Positions 1-5,676 of a stretch of DNA of 7,217 nt are shown one piece after another. Each line of letters starts with the position of its first letter. Positions within the stretch are counted from its first letter, which is position 1. The position numbers and the translations under genes are program-made. Source of the DNA: Thermoproteota archaeon (GTDB taxonomy: Archaea > Thermoproteota > Thermoprotei_A > Sulfolobales > Acidilobaceae). The stretch covers positions 1 through 7,217 of the forward strand of contig JAADGB010000023.1 of the NCBI GenBank assembly GCA_013152575.1, read 5' to 3'. The notes under the pieces were generated by a model. It did not search any database and was not told where the DNA came from. It saw only the letters and a program-made list of their open reading frames with translations.

Positions 1-59
1 GCCGTATATATGGTAAAGATAATTAAAATAATAAATATAAAAGCTAAGAACTTTTTCAT
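1..59 (-). CDS. Possible N-terminus of a small membrane or secreted protein, partial (runs off the window)
   Basis: On the minus strand an ATG at 59-57 lies 2 nt after the pyrophosphatase stop codon and stays open for 19 codons to the window edge. The reading is MKKFLAFIFIILIIFTIYT: two lysines followed by an unbroken hydrophobic stretch, the shape of a signal peptide or signal anchor. A weak GAGTGG ribosome-binding match lies just upstream, inside the end of the pyrophosphatase gene. If real, it would be co-transcribed with the pyrophosphatase. The caution is composition: this stretch is strongly AT-rich, and AT-rich DNA read in this frame favours K, F, I and L anyway. It may instead be an untranslated T-rich terminator. 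No function can be assigned. Confidence 0.3.
   Translation of the reverse strand, partial: MKKFLAFIFIILIIFTIYT
15..42 (-). terminator. T-rich stretch downstream of the pyrophosphatase gene, candidate archaeal terminator
   Basis: Read on the minus strand, the DNA beyond the pyrophosphatase stop has several T runs (TTTT, TTTATT, ATTTT) in a very AT-rich context. Archaeal RNA polymerase can terminate at such oligo-T tracts without a hairpin. I see no strong stem-loop. This reading competes with the open frame described over the same bases. Confidence 0.3.
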
Positions 60-61
60 TT

Positions 62-592
62 CTAGCCACTCTTGTAGCGCTCAATAGCCTTCTTTATCCT
101 CTCCTTAGCCTCTGCCGCGCTCCTCCACTCCTTAACTTTGACCCATTTCCCAGGCTCGAGCTCCTTGTAATGCTCGAAGAAGTGCTTGATCTTGTCTTTC
201 AGTATATCTGGCAGGTCGTCCACGTCTTTTATAGTAGAATACAACGGGTCTAGTTTAGCCTTAGGGACTGCTAGGACCTTGTTGTCGATACCCTCTTCGT
301 CCTCCATTATTAGGAGCGCGACGGGGACCGCTTCAATTACGCTTCCAGGCACTACTGGCTCCCTACTTAGAACTAGTATGTCTACTGGATCACCGTCTTC
401 CTCCAGTGTTCCGGGGATAAAGCCATAGTTGAACGGGTACACCATACTAGTGTAGAGGAAGCGGTCAACCTTGACTAGACATGATTCTTTGTCAAACTCG
501 TACTTGACCGAGCTGCCCATAGGTATTTCGACGACGACATTGACGAGGTCGGGTGCCTTACTTCCAGGACCAAGCTTGTCGAGGCATCCCAT
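62..592 (-). CDS. ppa: Inorganic pyrophosphatase, family I (soluble, archaeal type)
   Basis: Hydrolyses pyrophosphate to two phosphates in the cytoplasm, driving nucleic-acid synthesis and aminoacyl-tRNA formation forward. With the start chosen here it is 176 residues, close to the ~173-178 of archaeal homologues. The family signature DGDPVDI is at residues 66-72 (metal-binding D66, D68, D71). Other expected active-site residues are visible: E22, K30, E32, R44, Y56, D98, D103, K105 and the Y142-K143 pair. Start choice: the frame extends upstream to a TTG at 622, but the TATA-like element at 636-643 predicts transcription starting near 613, downstream of that TTG. A GGAGGG motif lies ~7 nt before the ATG at 592, and the protein then begins [10 protein letters not shown], aligning with the usual N-terminus. 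ATGs at 607 and 598 are less likely alternatives. It is divergent from the L7Ae gene. Confidence 0.97.
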   Translation of the reverse strand: MGCLDKLGPGSKAPDLVNVVVEIPMGSSVKYEFDKESCLVKVDRFLYTSMVYPFNYGFIPGTLEEDGDPVDILVLSREPVVPGSVIEAVPVALLIMEDEEGIDNKVLAVPKAKLDPLYSTIKDVDDLPDILKDKIKHFFEHYKELEPGKWVKVKEWRSAAEAKERIKKAIERYKSG

Positions 593-631
593 AAGCATTC
601 CCTCCATGTTACCACATTCCAATTACCCGAG

Positions 632-645
632 ATAACTTAAATACC
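632..645. promoter_or_regulatory. Shared divergent TATA element for the pyrophosphatase and L7Ae genes
   Basis: This is the only AT-rich box in the interval between the two divergent starts. Read rightward it is CTTAAATA, preceded by GATAAC, a near match to the archaeal BRE consensus, and it predicts an L7Ae transcript starting near 666. Read leftward it is TATTTAAG, predicting a pyrophosphatase transcript starting near 613, about 20 nt before the chosen ATG. The rightward reading is the better promoter because the leftward BRE position (AAGGG) is poor. The start-site positions assume the usual ~25-nt TATA-to-start distance. Confidence 0.6.
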
Positions 646-700
646 CTTAGGGAGCCACGTTGATTGTGAGACGACCCAGATAGGGGAGGAGGATGAAAAA

Positions 701-1084
701 ATGAGTAAGCCGTTTTACGTAAAATTCGAGGTTCCGGAGGATCTAGCCCAGAAGGTATACGAGGCAGTCGAGAAAGCAAGGTCTTCAGGTAAGATAAAGA
801 AGGGAACCAACGAGACGACCAAGGCATGTGAGAGAGGGATCGCTAAGCTAGTAGTAATAGCAGAGGACGTAGACCCACCAGAGATTGTAGCACACCTTCC
901 AGTTCTATGTGACGAGAAGAAGATACCCTACGTCTATGTACCAAACAAGAAGAAGCTAGGAGAGGCGGCAGGCATCGAAGTACAGGCAGCATCCGCAGCG
1001 ATAATCGATCCGGGAGAGGCCGAGGCACTAGTCAAAGAGATAATAGAGAAGGTAAAGGAGCTAAGAGCTAAGGCTGGAGTCTAG
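701..1084 (+). CDS. rpl7ae: Ribosomal protein L7Ae, K-turn-binding protein
   Basis: A 127-residue L7Ae/L30e/S12e/Gadd45-fold protein. It binds kink-turn RNA in the 50S subunit and is the core protein of archaeal box C/D and H/ACA guide RNPs; it is also a subunit of archaeal RNase P. The RNA-contact segment [12 protein letters not shown] is at residues 35-46, followed by [10 protein letters not shown] (50-59) and [12 protein letters not shown] (80-91), all in family order and at normal length. A residue usually valine or similar in the RNA-contact helix is C42 here. The ATG at 701 has a strong GGGGAGGAGG ribosome-binding site 8 nt upstream. It appears to have its own promoter (632-645) and is separated from the ribosomal operon by 85 nt containing another TATA box, so it is probably a separate transcript. 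Confidence 0.98.
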   Translation: MSKPFYVKFEVPEDLAQKVYEAVEKARSSGKIKKGTNETTKACERGIAKLVVIAEDVDPPEIVAHLPVLCDEKKIPYVYVPNKKKLGEAAGIEVQAASAAIIDPGEAEALVKEIIEKVKELRAKAGV

Positions 1085-1103
1085 CAAACAACCAGCACAC
1101 ACA

Positions 1104-1110
1104 TTTTATA
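1104..1110 (+). promoter_or_regulatory. TATA box of the rps13 operon
   Basis: TTTTATA in the 85-nt gap between the L7Ae and S13 genes fits the crenarchaeal TATA consensus and predicts transcription starting near 1133, leaving a ~37-nt leader before the GTG at 1170. A second AT stretch, CTTAAAA (1113-1119), could move the start a few bases right. The T run may also contribute to ending the L7Ae transcript. Nothing else is seen in this gap. Confidence 0.6.
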
Positions 1111-1169
1111 CCCTTAAAACGGCCGGTTTCCAAGGTAGCTAGGGGTATAGAGGAAGGGTGAAGTAAGAA

Positions 1170-1625
1170 GTGTCACTAGAGGGGAGGCAATTCAGGTACA
1201 TAGTAAGGATCGCTGGAACCGACATAGATGGTAAACTGAAGCTACCATATGGGTTAGCAGAGATAAAGGGAATAGGATATACAACCGCACTCGCAATTAT
1301 CAGGCTCCTAGGACTTGATCCAAACATGAGGACGGGCTTCCTAACCGAGGAGGAAGTGAGAAAGATAGAGGAGGTTGTCAACGATCTAACCAAGCTAGGT
1401 CTACCATCGTGGATGTACAATAGAAGGAAGGACTACGAGACAGGACTAGACAAGCACTTGATCGGCCCAGAACTACTATTCCATGCAAGGAGAGACATTG
1501 AAAGAGAGATCAGGATAGGATCGTGGCGTGGAGTCAGGCATAAGCTAGGACTAAAGGTAAGAGGCCAGAGGACTGGTACAACCGGAAGGCTTGGCATGAC
1601 TGTAGGAGTAAGGAAGAAGAGGTAG
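1170..1625 (+). CDS. rps13: 30S ribosomal protein S13
   Basis: Archaeal S13 (uS13), 151 residues, sits in the head of the small subunit and contacts the P-site tRNA and the bridges to the large subunit. The helix-two-turns-helix segment containing AEIKGIGYTTALAI is at about residues 30-43. The basic C-terminal signature GVRHKLGLKVRGQRTGTTGR is at 121-140, and the protein ends in a KKR tail. The start is a GTG at 1170, because no in-frame ATG precedes the conserved FRYIVRIAGTD region. GGGTGA lies about 9 nt upstream. It is the first gene of the operon and is followed by rps4 after 13 nt, matching the archaeal S13-S4-S11-RpoD order. Confidence 0.98.
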   Translation: MSLEGRQFRYIVRIAGTDIDGKLKLPYGLAEIKGIGYTTALAIIRLLGLDPNMRTGFLTEEEVRKIEEVVNDLTKLGLPSWMYNRRKDYETGLDKHLIGPELLFHARRDIEREIRIGSWRGVRHKLGLKVRGQRTGTTGRLGMTVGVRKKR

Positions 1626-1638
1626 AGGTGGCTAGGAC

Positions 1639-2145
1639 ATGGGTGATCCGAGAAAGCCTAGGAAAAAGTGGATTGGCCCTAAGCATCCCTGGATTAAAGA
1701 GAGGCTACTGGCAGAGATCGAGCTTGTAGGAAAATATGGGTTGAAGAACAAGAGGGAGCTATGGATAGCGGGGACCCTTGCCCGTAAGCTAAGGCATAGG
1801 GCCAGGCAACTACTCGCCCTGCCAGAAGAAATAAGGGAGAAGCAGACCAGATCCCTTCTCGACAGGCTATACGCTATGGGGCTAGTCGAGAAGGATGCAA
1901 CACTGGACGACATTCTCGGCATAACTGCGGCCGATATACTGGAGAGGAGGCTTCAAACGATCGTTTACAAGAAGGGATTAGCGAGGACCATATACCAGGC
2001 CAGGCAACTCATAGTTCACGGTCACATAGCCATAGGAGGTAGAAGGGTAACCTCTCCAGGATACCTAGTCTGGCGCCACGAGGAGCCACTAGTAGACTAT
2101 GCACCGGGTAGCCCATTTAAGGAGCGAGCAAAGGAGGCAGAGTAA
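1639..2145 (+). CDS. rps4: 30S ribosomal protein S4
   Basis: Archaeal S4 (uS4), 168 residues, a primary 16S rRNA-binding protein that nucleates assembly of the 30S body. The N-terminal basic part begins [11 protein letters not shown] and lacks the zinc-binding cysteines found in some bacterial S4 proteins. The S4 RNA-binding domain covers about residues 102-165 ([20 protein letters not shown], then [20 protein letters not shown]). The ATG at 1639 follows a GAGGTGG motif that begins just after the S13 stop. The next gene, rps11, is 17 nt downstream, so the two are almost certainly on one transcript. Confidence 0.98.
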   Translation: MGDPRKPRKKWIGPKHPWIKERLLAEIELVGKYGLKNKRELWIAGTLARKLRHRARQLLALPEEIREKQTRSLLDRLYAMGLVEKDATLDDILGITAADILERRLQTIVYKKGLARTIYQARQLIVHGHIAIGGRRVTSPGYLVWRHEEPLVDYAPGSPFKERAKEAE

Positions 2146-2162
2146 GGGGGAGGTGACGAAGC

Positions 2163-2564
2163 ATGGCGTTTCCAATGAGAGAACTCAAGTGGGGCGTAGC
2201 CCACATCTATAGCAGCTTCAACAATACAATCGTCCACATCACTGACCTAACTGGAGCAGAGACAGTTGCTCGTGTAACCGGTGGTATGGTTGTTAGAGCA
2301 GACAGAGAGAAGCCATCGCCCTACGCGGCCATGATCGCCGCCAGCAGGGCAGCCCAACAGGCAATGGCTAGGGGGATTGTAGCTATCCACATAAAGGTTA
2401 GAGCACCCGGAGGTCATGGCCCAAAGACTCCAGGGCCAGGGGCACAGGCAGCTATTAGAGCACTAGCCAGGGCAGGATTCATAATTGGTAGGATTGAAGA
2501 CGTTACGCCGATACCACACGACACGACAAGGCGTCCAGGCGGTAGGAGAGGTAGAAGAGTCTAG
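2163..2564 (+). CDS. rps11: 30S ribosomal protein S11
   Basis: Archaeal S11 (uS11), 133 residues, on the platform of the 30S subunit near the Shine-Dalgarno helix and the E site. The family segments are present in order: [25 protein letters not shown] start (11-31), [15 protein letters not shown] (46-60), the [19 protein letters not shown] loop (77-95) and the C-terminal [10 protein letters not shown] followed by [11 protein letters not shown] (111-133). A near-perfect GGGAGGTGA ribosome-binding site precedes the ATG at 2163. An in-frame ATG four codons later is a possible but weaker start. It is followed by rpo3 after 26 nt. Confidence 0.98.
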   Translation: MAFPMRELKWGVAHIYSSFNNTIVHITDLTGAETVARVTGGMVVRADREKPSPYAAMIAASRAAQQAMARGIVAIHIKVRAPGGHGPKTPGPGAQAAIRALARAGFIIGRIEDVTPIPHDTTRRPGGRRGRRV

Positions 2565-2590
2565 CCAGCCAATCCTGAGGTGTTTGTATA

Positions 2591-3451
2591 TTGCCTAAGA
2601 GTTCGAGCAAATCCATCCAGGTGCTGGAGAAGAAGGATAACGAGATACGGTTACAGATATCCGGCTATCCTGTAGTACTTGTCAATGCACTAAGGAGGCT
2701 AGCCCTCTCAGACGTCCCCACTTTAGCAGTGGACTTCCTACATATCTATGAGAACTCCTCAAGTGTTTTCGACGAGATCCTCGCCCATAGAATGGGTTTA
2801 GTGGTTCTCGATAGCTCGGAGGCCATAAAGAAGCTCAAATCGCCAGAAGAATGCGTCAATGCCGACGAGTCGGACGAGTCTTGCTTTGTTAAGTTAATAC
2901 TCAATGTTGAGGTTGACGAGAAGGAACAGCAAGGCCGATACGTACTAGCGGGGGAGATAGCAATAGATTCAAACATTACAAGGATAGTATATCCTGAAAC
3001 TCCGCTACTCTACCTCATCCCGGGTCAGAGAGTCCACGCCGTAGCCTATGCTAGGCTGGGTAGGGGTAAGGAGCACTCCAAGTGGAGTCCTGCGACAGTG
3101 GCCATCCTAAGATACTCAACCCAGGTTAACTATGATGGTTCCAAGGCGTCAAAGGAGTGCTTAAAGTGCCTCCAATCCTATCCAGACCTCGTTAAGAAAT
3201 TGAAGTCCAAGTCAAAGGGGACTATCGAGATCCCACCGGACACCAATACGAGTGGTCTGTTATACTGTGCCGAGTCTGAGTGTTCTGGCGCAATCGAGGT
3301 CGTATATAGTGAGGATAAGCTTATCCTCACTATTGAATCTACTGGTGCTCTCCCACCAGAGAAAATAGTTTTAGAATCCATTGAGGCCCTAGAGTCCAGG
3401 GCTAAGGCGCTACTGGCTAGCCTAAAGGAGGCAAAAGGTGAGGGAATGTGA
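2591..3451 (+). CDS. rpoD: DNA-directed RNA polymerase subunit Rpo3 (RpoD, alpha/RPB3-like)
   Basis: Rpo3 pairs with Rpo11 to form the archaeal counterpart of the bacterial alpha dimer and, with Rpo10 and Rpo12, the assembly platform of RNA polymerase. The product has 286 residues, slightly longer than the ~265 typical of Sulfolobus. The dimerisation domain has the family motif [19 protein letters not shown] (31-49) and [11 protein letters not shown] (61-71). Domain 2 includes the C88 and C98 loop and [15 protein letters not shown] (156-170). A ferredoxin-like domain 3 lies at about 180-238 but has only C190, C193, C226 and C231, in spacing CX2C-X32-CX4C, unlike the CX2CX2C core of cluster-binding homologues. 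The start is a TTG at 2591 with GAGGTG 8 nt upstream; the stop overlaps the rpl18e GTG by 4 nt. A perfect palindrome lies within the gene at 3306-3333. Confidence 0.97.
   Translation: MPKSSSKSIQVLEKKDNEIRLQISGYPVVLVNALRRLALSDVPTLAVDFLHIYENSSSVFDEILAHRMGLVVLDSSEAIKKLKSPEECVNADESDESCFVKLILNVEVDEKEQQGRYVLAGEIAIDSNITRIVYPETPLLYLIPGQRVHAVAYARLGRGKEHSKWSPATVAILRYSTQVNYDGSKASKECLKCLQSYPDLVKKLKSKSKGTIEIPPDTNTSGLLYCAESECSGAIEVVYSEDKLILTIESTGALPPEKIVLESIEALESRAKALLASLKEAKGEGM
3306..3333. repeat. Perfect 28-bp palindrome inside rpoD
   Basis: The 14-base left arm ATAGTGAGGATAAG (3306-3319) is followed at once by its exact reverse complement (3320-3333); symmetry breaks at 3305/3334. It covers codons 239-248 of Rpo3 ([10 protein letters not shown]), a conserved part of the protein after the ferredoxin-like domain, and is centred on a codon boundary. 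As RNA it could form about a 12-bp stem with a tight 4-nt loop; as DNA it is a symmetric site for a dimeric protein. No known function is recognised. Confidence 0.9.
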
Positions 3452-3810
3452 AGAGGACGGGTCCGACGAACATATTGGCTAGGAAGCTCGCGGACGAGTT
3501 GAGAAAAGCGGCTAGAAGAAATAAGGCCCCGGTTTGGGAAGCCGTAGCCGAGTACCTAGTAAAGCCGACAAGGAGGAGGGTCGAGGTAAATCTGTCTAAG
3601 ATCAACCGTTATGCCGAGGAAGGCGAGATGGTGATAGTTCCAGGAAAGGTGCTAGGTGGAGGATTACTTGAAAAGAAAGTCACAATCGCCGCCTTCTCAT
3701 TCTCCGAGTCAGCTCTGGAGAAGATTAAAGCGGCCGGCTCAAGGGCGTTAACGTTAACACAAGCTCTTCGCGAGAACCCGGAGGGTAAGAAGACCAGGAT
3801 AATCGTGTGA
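3448..3810 (+). CDS. rpl18e: 50S ribosomal protein L18e
   Basis: L18e (eL18), 120 residues, the archaeal/eukaryotic large-subunit protein with the L15/L18e fold. Visible signatures are [17 protein letters not shown] (8-24), the basic [18 protein letters not shown] stretch (39-56), the glycine-rich [13 protein letters not shown] (62-74) and the C-terminal [19 protein letters not shown] (102-120). Length is normal for archaea. Translation starts at a GTG (3448) that overlaps the rpoD TGA as GTGA, and GGTGAGG lies ~5 nt upstream, suggesting translational coupling with rpoD. rpl13 follows after 8 nt. Confidence 0.98.
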   Translation: MKRTGPTNILARKLADELRKAARRNKAPVWEAVAEYLVKPTRRRVEVNLSKINRYAEEGEMVIVPGKVLGGGLLEKKVTIAAFSFSESALEKIKAAGSRALTLTQALRENPEGKKTRIIV

Positions 3811-3818
3811 GGTGGTAA

Positions 3819-4283
3819 GTGGTGTCCGAGACTGTAAAGTCCAAAGAGATAATCGTTGATGGTTCGGGGTTAATCCTAGGTAGACTTGCCAGTATCATTG
3901 CAAAGAAGCTACTGGAGGGCTACAAGGTAGTTGTTGTTAACGTCGACAAAGTAGTTGTGAGCGGTAAGCCCAGCGAGGTAATAAAAGCATACAAGAGGAC
4001 AATCCTCTCAGTAAGAAGCCATCACGCTCACAAGTGGAGGCCTAAGAGGCCCAGATCCCCAATCCGCCTGTTCAAGGATACCGTTTGGGGAATGCTTCCC
4101 AAACACAATAAGCGGGGAAGGGAAGCGTTAAAGCGATTGAAAGTATATGTTGGCGTGCCAGAGGACTTCAAGGGCAAGGAGCTGGTTAAATTTAAGGAGG
4201 CTGACTCCAGCAGATTAGCGAGGAGCTACGTCGAACTAGGTAGAATAGCGAAGGAGTTGGGATGGAAGGGTGAGGTAGAGTGA
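3819..4283 (+). CDS. rpl13: 50S ribosomal protein L13
   Basis: Archaeal L13 (uL13), 154 residues, an early-assembly protein of the large subunit. Motifs seen are IIVDGSGLILGRLASIIAK (11-29), the basic WRPKRPRSPIRLF segment (73-85) and VWGMLPKHNKRGREALKRLK (89-108) followed by VYVGVP (109-114). The C-terminus after about residue 125 is a charged helix. Two tandem GTG codons are possible starts: 3819 and 3822. The GAGGTGG motif at 3809-3815 is only 3 nt from the first and 6 nt from the second, so 3822 (protein starting MSETVK) is a credible alternative. The stop overlaps the rps9 start by 4 nt (GTGA). Confidence 0.97.
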   Translation: MVSETVKSKEIIVDGSGLILGRLASIIAKKLLEGYKVVVVNVDKVVVSGKPSEVIKAYKRTILSVRSHHAHKWRPKRPRSPIRLFKDTVWGMLPKHNKRGREALKRLKVYVGVPEDFKGKELVKFKEADSSRLARSYVELGRIAKELGWKGEVE

Positions 4284-4729
4284 AGAGCAAGATAGTGATA
4301 GCAAGCGGTAAGAGGAAAACAGCTATAGCCAGAGCCATAATAAAGCCCGGAAAGGGCAGGGTCTGGATCAACGGTATACCAATAGAATTCGTCACTCCAG
4401 AACTAGCTAGGGCCAAGATGATGGAGCCTCTACTACTTGCTGGTAGGCAAATCAGGTCAATGCTTGACATAAAGGTTGTAGTAGAAGGAGGCGGGTTCAT
4501 GGGACAAGCTGAAGCAGTCAAAATGGCGATCGCAAGGGGCATACTAGAATTCTTCAAGTGCGAGGGTGGAGGATCAGAGTGCGAAAGAATGAACAAGCTA
4601 CACGAAGCCCTAAAACAAATCTTCGAAGAACATGACAGGTCAATGCTAGCCGGAGACCCGAGAAGGACTGAGCCAGAGAAGTACATGAGATATAGCGCCA
4701 GGAGGAGATGGCAGAAATCCTACAGGTGA
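4280..4729 (+). CDS. rps9: 30S ribosomal protein S9
   Basis: Archaeal S9 (uS9), 149 residues, in the 30S head; its C-terminal tail reaches the P-site tRNA. Signatures: ASGKRKTAIARAIIKPGKGRVWING (8-32), EPLLLAG (49-55), VEGGGFMGQAEAVKMAIARG (68-87), LAGDPRRTEPEK (123-134) and the invariant tail SARRRWQKSYR (139-149). A short insert around residues 94-101 reads CEGGGSEC, placing two cysteines seven residues apart before the helix leading to DRSML. The GTG at 4280 overlaps the rpl13 stop (GTGA) and has GGGTGAGGT upstream. rpo10 follows after 7 nt, and its ribosome-binding site overlaps the end of this gene. Confidence 0.98.
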   Translation: MKSKIVIASGKRKTAIARAIIKPGKGRVWINGIPIEFVTPELARAKMMEPLLLAGRQIRSMLDIKVVVEGGGFMGQAEAVKMAIARGILEFFKCEGGGSECERMNKLHEALKQIFEEHDRSMLAGDPRRTEPEKYMRYSARRRWQKSYR

Positions 4730-4736
4730 TGCTGTA

Positions 4737-4997
4737 ATGCTACAACCACTAAGATGTTTTACATGCGGTGCCCCCCTTGGGCATCTATGGAAACCCTTCA
4801 TGGACAGGGTTTCAGCTGGTGAAGATCCTGAAAAAGTACTTGACGAGCTTGGAGTAAAGAGGTATTGTTGTAGGAGAATGTTGTTCACCGCCGTCACGTA
4901 TATTGATAAAGTCGCCCTGTTTGACTCCCCCAGGACTAGGGAGCTTAGAGTTAAACTATACTCGGTGCCCTCGAAGGGAGTGGGTGGTGAGATATGA
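4737..4997 (+). CDS. rpoN: DNA-directed RNA polymerase subunit Rpo10 (RpoN, RPB10-like)
   Basis: A small zinc-binding RNA polymerase subunit that docks on the Rpo3/Rpo11 heterodimer and helps nucleate enzyme assembly. The RPB10 zinc bundle is intact: C7-F-T-C10 near the N-terminus and the adjacent C44-C45 pair in KRYCCRRML (41-49), with the family segments WKPF (18-21) and [19 protein letters not shown] (27-45). At 86 residues it is about 20 longer than the ~65 usual for archaea; the extra length is a C-terminal tail (about 66-86). The ATG at 4737 is preceded by AGGTGAT spanning the rps9 stop. Its last bases overlap the rps2 start as ATGA. rpoK, often next in archaea, is not here. Confidence 0.97.
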   Translation: MLQPLRCFTCGAPLGHLWKPFMDRVSAGEDPEKVLDELGVKRYCCRRMLFTAVTYIDKVALFDSPRTRELRVKLYSVPSKGVGGEI

Positions 4998-5614
4998 GCG
5001 CGCCTGTATCAAGGGAACTACTGGTTCCAGCGGAGATGTATAGGAAGGCTGGTGTGGTGTTTGGAACTCAGATCTGTACCAAGTATATGAAGAGATTCAC
5101 CTATAAGATACTGCCAGACGGGTTCTACCTGCTTGACGTGGCTAAGATTGACGAGCGTCTGAGAGTGGCAGCTAACTTCCTCTCAAAATTCCCGCCGGAG
5201 AAGATAGCTGTTGTATCCGTCAGGCTATATGGCCAGAAGCCTGCTAGGATGATGTGTGAAAGAGTCGGTTGTAAAGCGATAACTGGCCGCGTAATCCCAG
5301 GAATCTTCACGAACCCATACCTGGAGTACTATATGGAGCCCGACGTAGTATTCGTAACCGACCCGAGAACCGACAAGCAAGCCGTCATAGAGGCGACGAA
5401 GATAGGAGTACCCGTCGTAGCCTTTGCAGATACTGATAACAGGATTGAGAACATAGACCTCGTCATCCCGGCCAACAACAAGGGAAGAAGGAGTCTAGCC
5501 CTACTATACTGGATACTAACAAGGGAGATCCTGAGAAGCAGGGGAGAGATAGGCCCGACAGATTCTCTTGACGTCGAATACGAGGCCTTCATGGCCAGTA
5601 GGATAAGAAGATAA
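4994..5614 (+). CDS. rps2: 30S ribosomal protein S2
   Basis: Archaeal S2 (uS2), 206 residues, bound on the solvent side between the head and body of the 30S subunit. Seen in order: [20 protein letters not shown] (45-64), [10 protein letters not shown] (99-108), [20 protein letters not shown] (118-137) then [12 protein letters not shown] (138-149), and [18 protein letters not shown] (158-175). Near the N-terminus the family's AGVHxGT motif reads [14 protein letters not shown], so the usual histidine is V22. The ATG at 4994 overlaps the rpo10 stop by 4 nt (ATGA); GGTGA is only 3 nt upstream, so initiation is probably helped by coupling to rpo10. In many archaea enolase lies just before rps2; it is missing here. 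Confidence 0.97.
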   Translation: MSAPVSRELLVPAEMYRKAGVVFGTQICTKYMKRFTYKILPDGFYLLDVAKIDERLRVAANFLSKFPPEKIAVVSVRLYGQKPARMMCERVGCKAITGRVIPGIFTNPYLEYYMEPDVVFVTDPRTDKQAVIEATKIGVPVVAFADTDNRIENIDLVIPANNKGRRSLALLYWILTREILRSRGEIGPTDSLDVEYEAFMASRIRR

Positions 5615-5676
5615 CCTACCAAACACCATATCCTTATTCTACCCTCCTCGACTATGTTTCTAATAGGGGTCTATAG
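5615..5676 (+). promoter_or_regulatory. Intergenic region between rps2 and the MEMO-family gene
   Basis: This 62-nt gap is the largest inside the right-hand gene group. It has pyrimidine-rich runs after the S2 stop that could weaken transcription, an ATATCCTTAT stretch (about 5629-5638) that might act as a poor TATA box, and an AGGGGT ribosome-binding site about 7 nt before the ATG at 5677. Whether transcription ends and restarts here, or reads through from the ribosomal operon, cannot be decided from sequence. Confidence 0.3.

Noticed and set aside
693..704. Three-codon mini-frame ATG AAA AAA TGA overlapping the L7Ae start
   Set aside because: Its ATG touches the ribosome-binding site with no spacing, so it is unlikely to be translated. 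The ATG at 701 is correctly spaced.
2864..2880. Direct repeat GACGAGTCG in rpoD
   Set aside because: It is a simple 9-bp duplication giving ESDES in a variable loop of Rpo3, with no sign of wider repeat structure.
3306..3333. Reading the rpoD palindrome as an archaeal dif (XerA) site
   Set aside because: The length matches, but dif sites have two imperfect 11-bp arms around a 6-bp spacer. This one is symmetric right to the centre and its inner ATAA/TTAT boxes are only 2 bp apart.
3747..3758. GTTAACGTTAAC tandem repeat/palindrome in rpl18e
   Set aside because: A 12-bp palindrome is expected once or twice in 7 kb, and it encodes the ordinary ALTLT segment.
4192..4686. Long minus-strand open frame (164 codons) opposite rpl13/rps9
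   Set aside because: It lies entirely antisense to two unmistakable ribosomal protein genes, and its serine/leucine/proline-rich translation is typical of a shadow frame.
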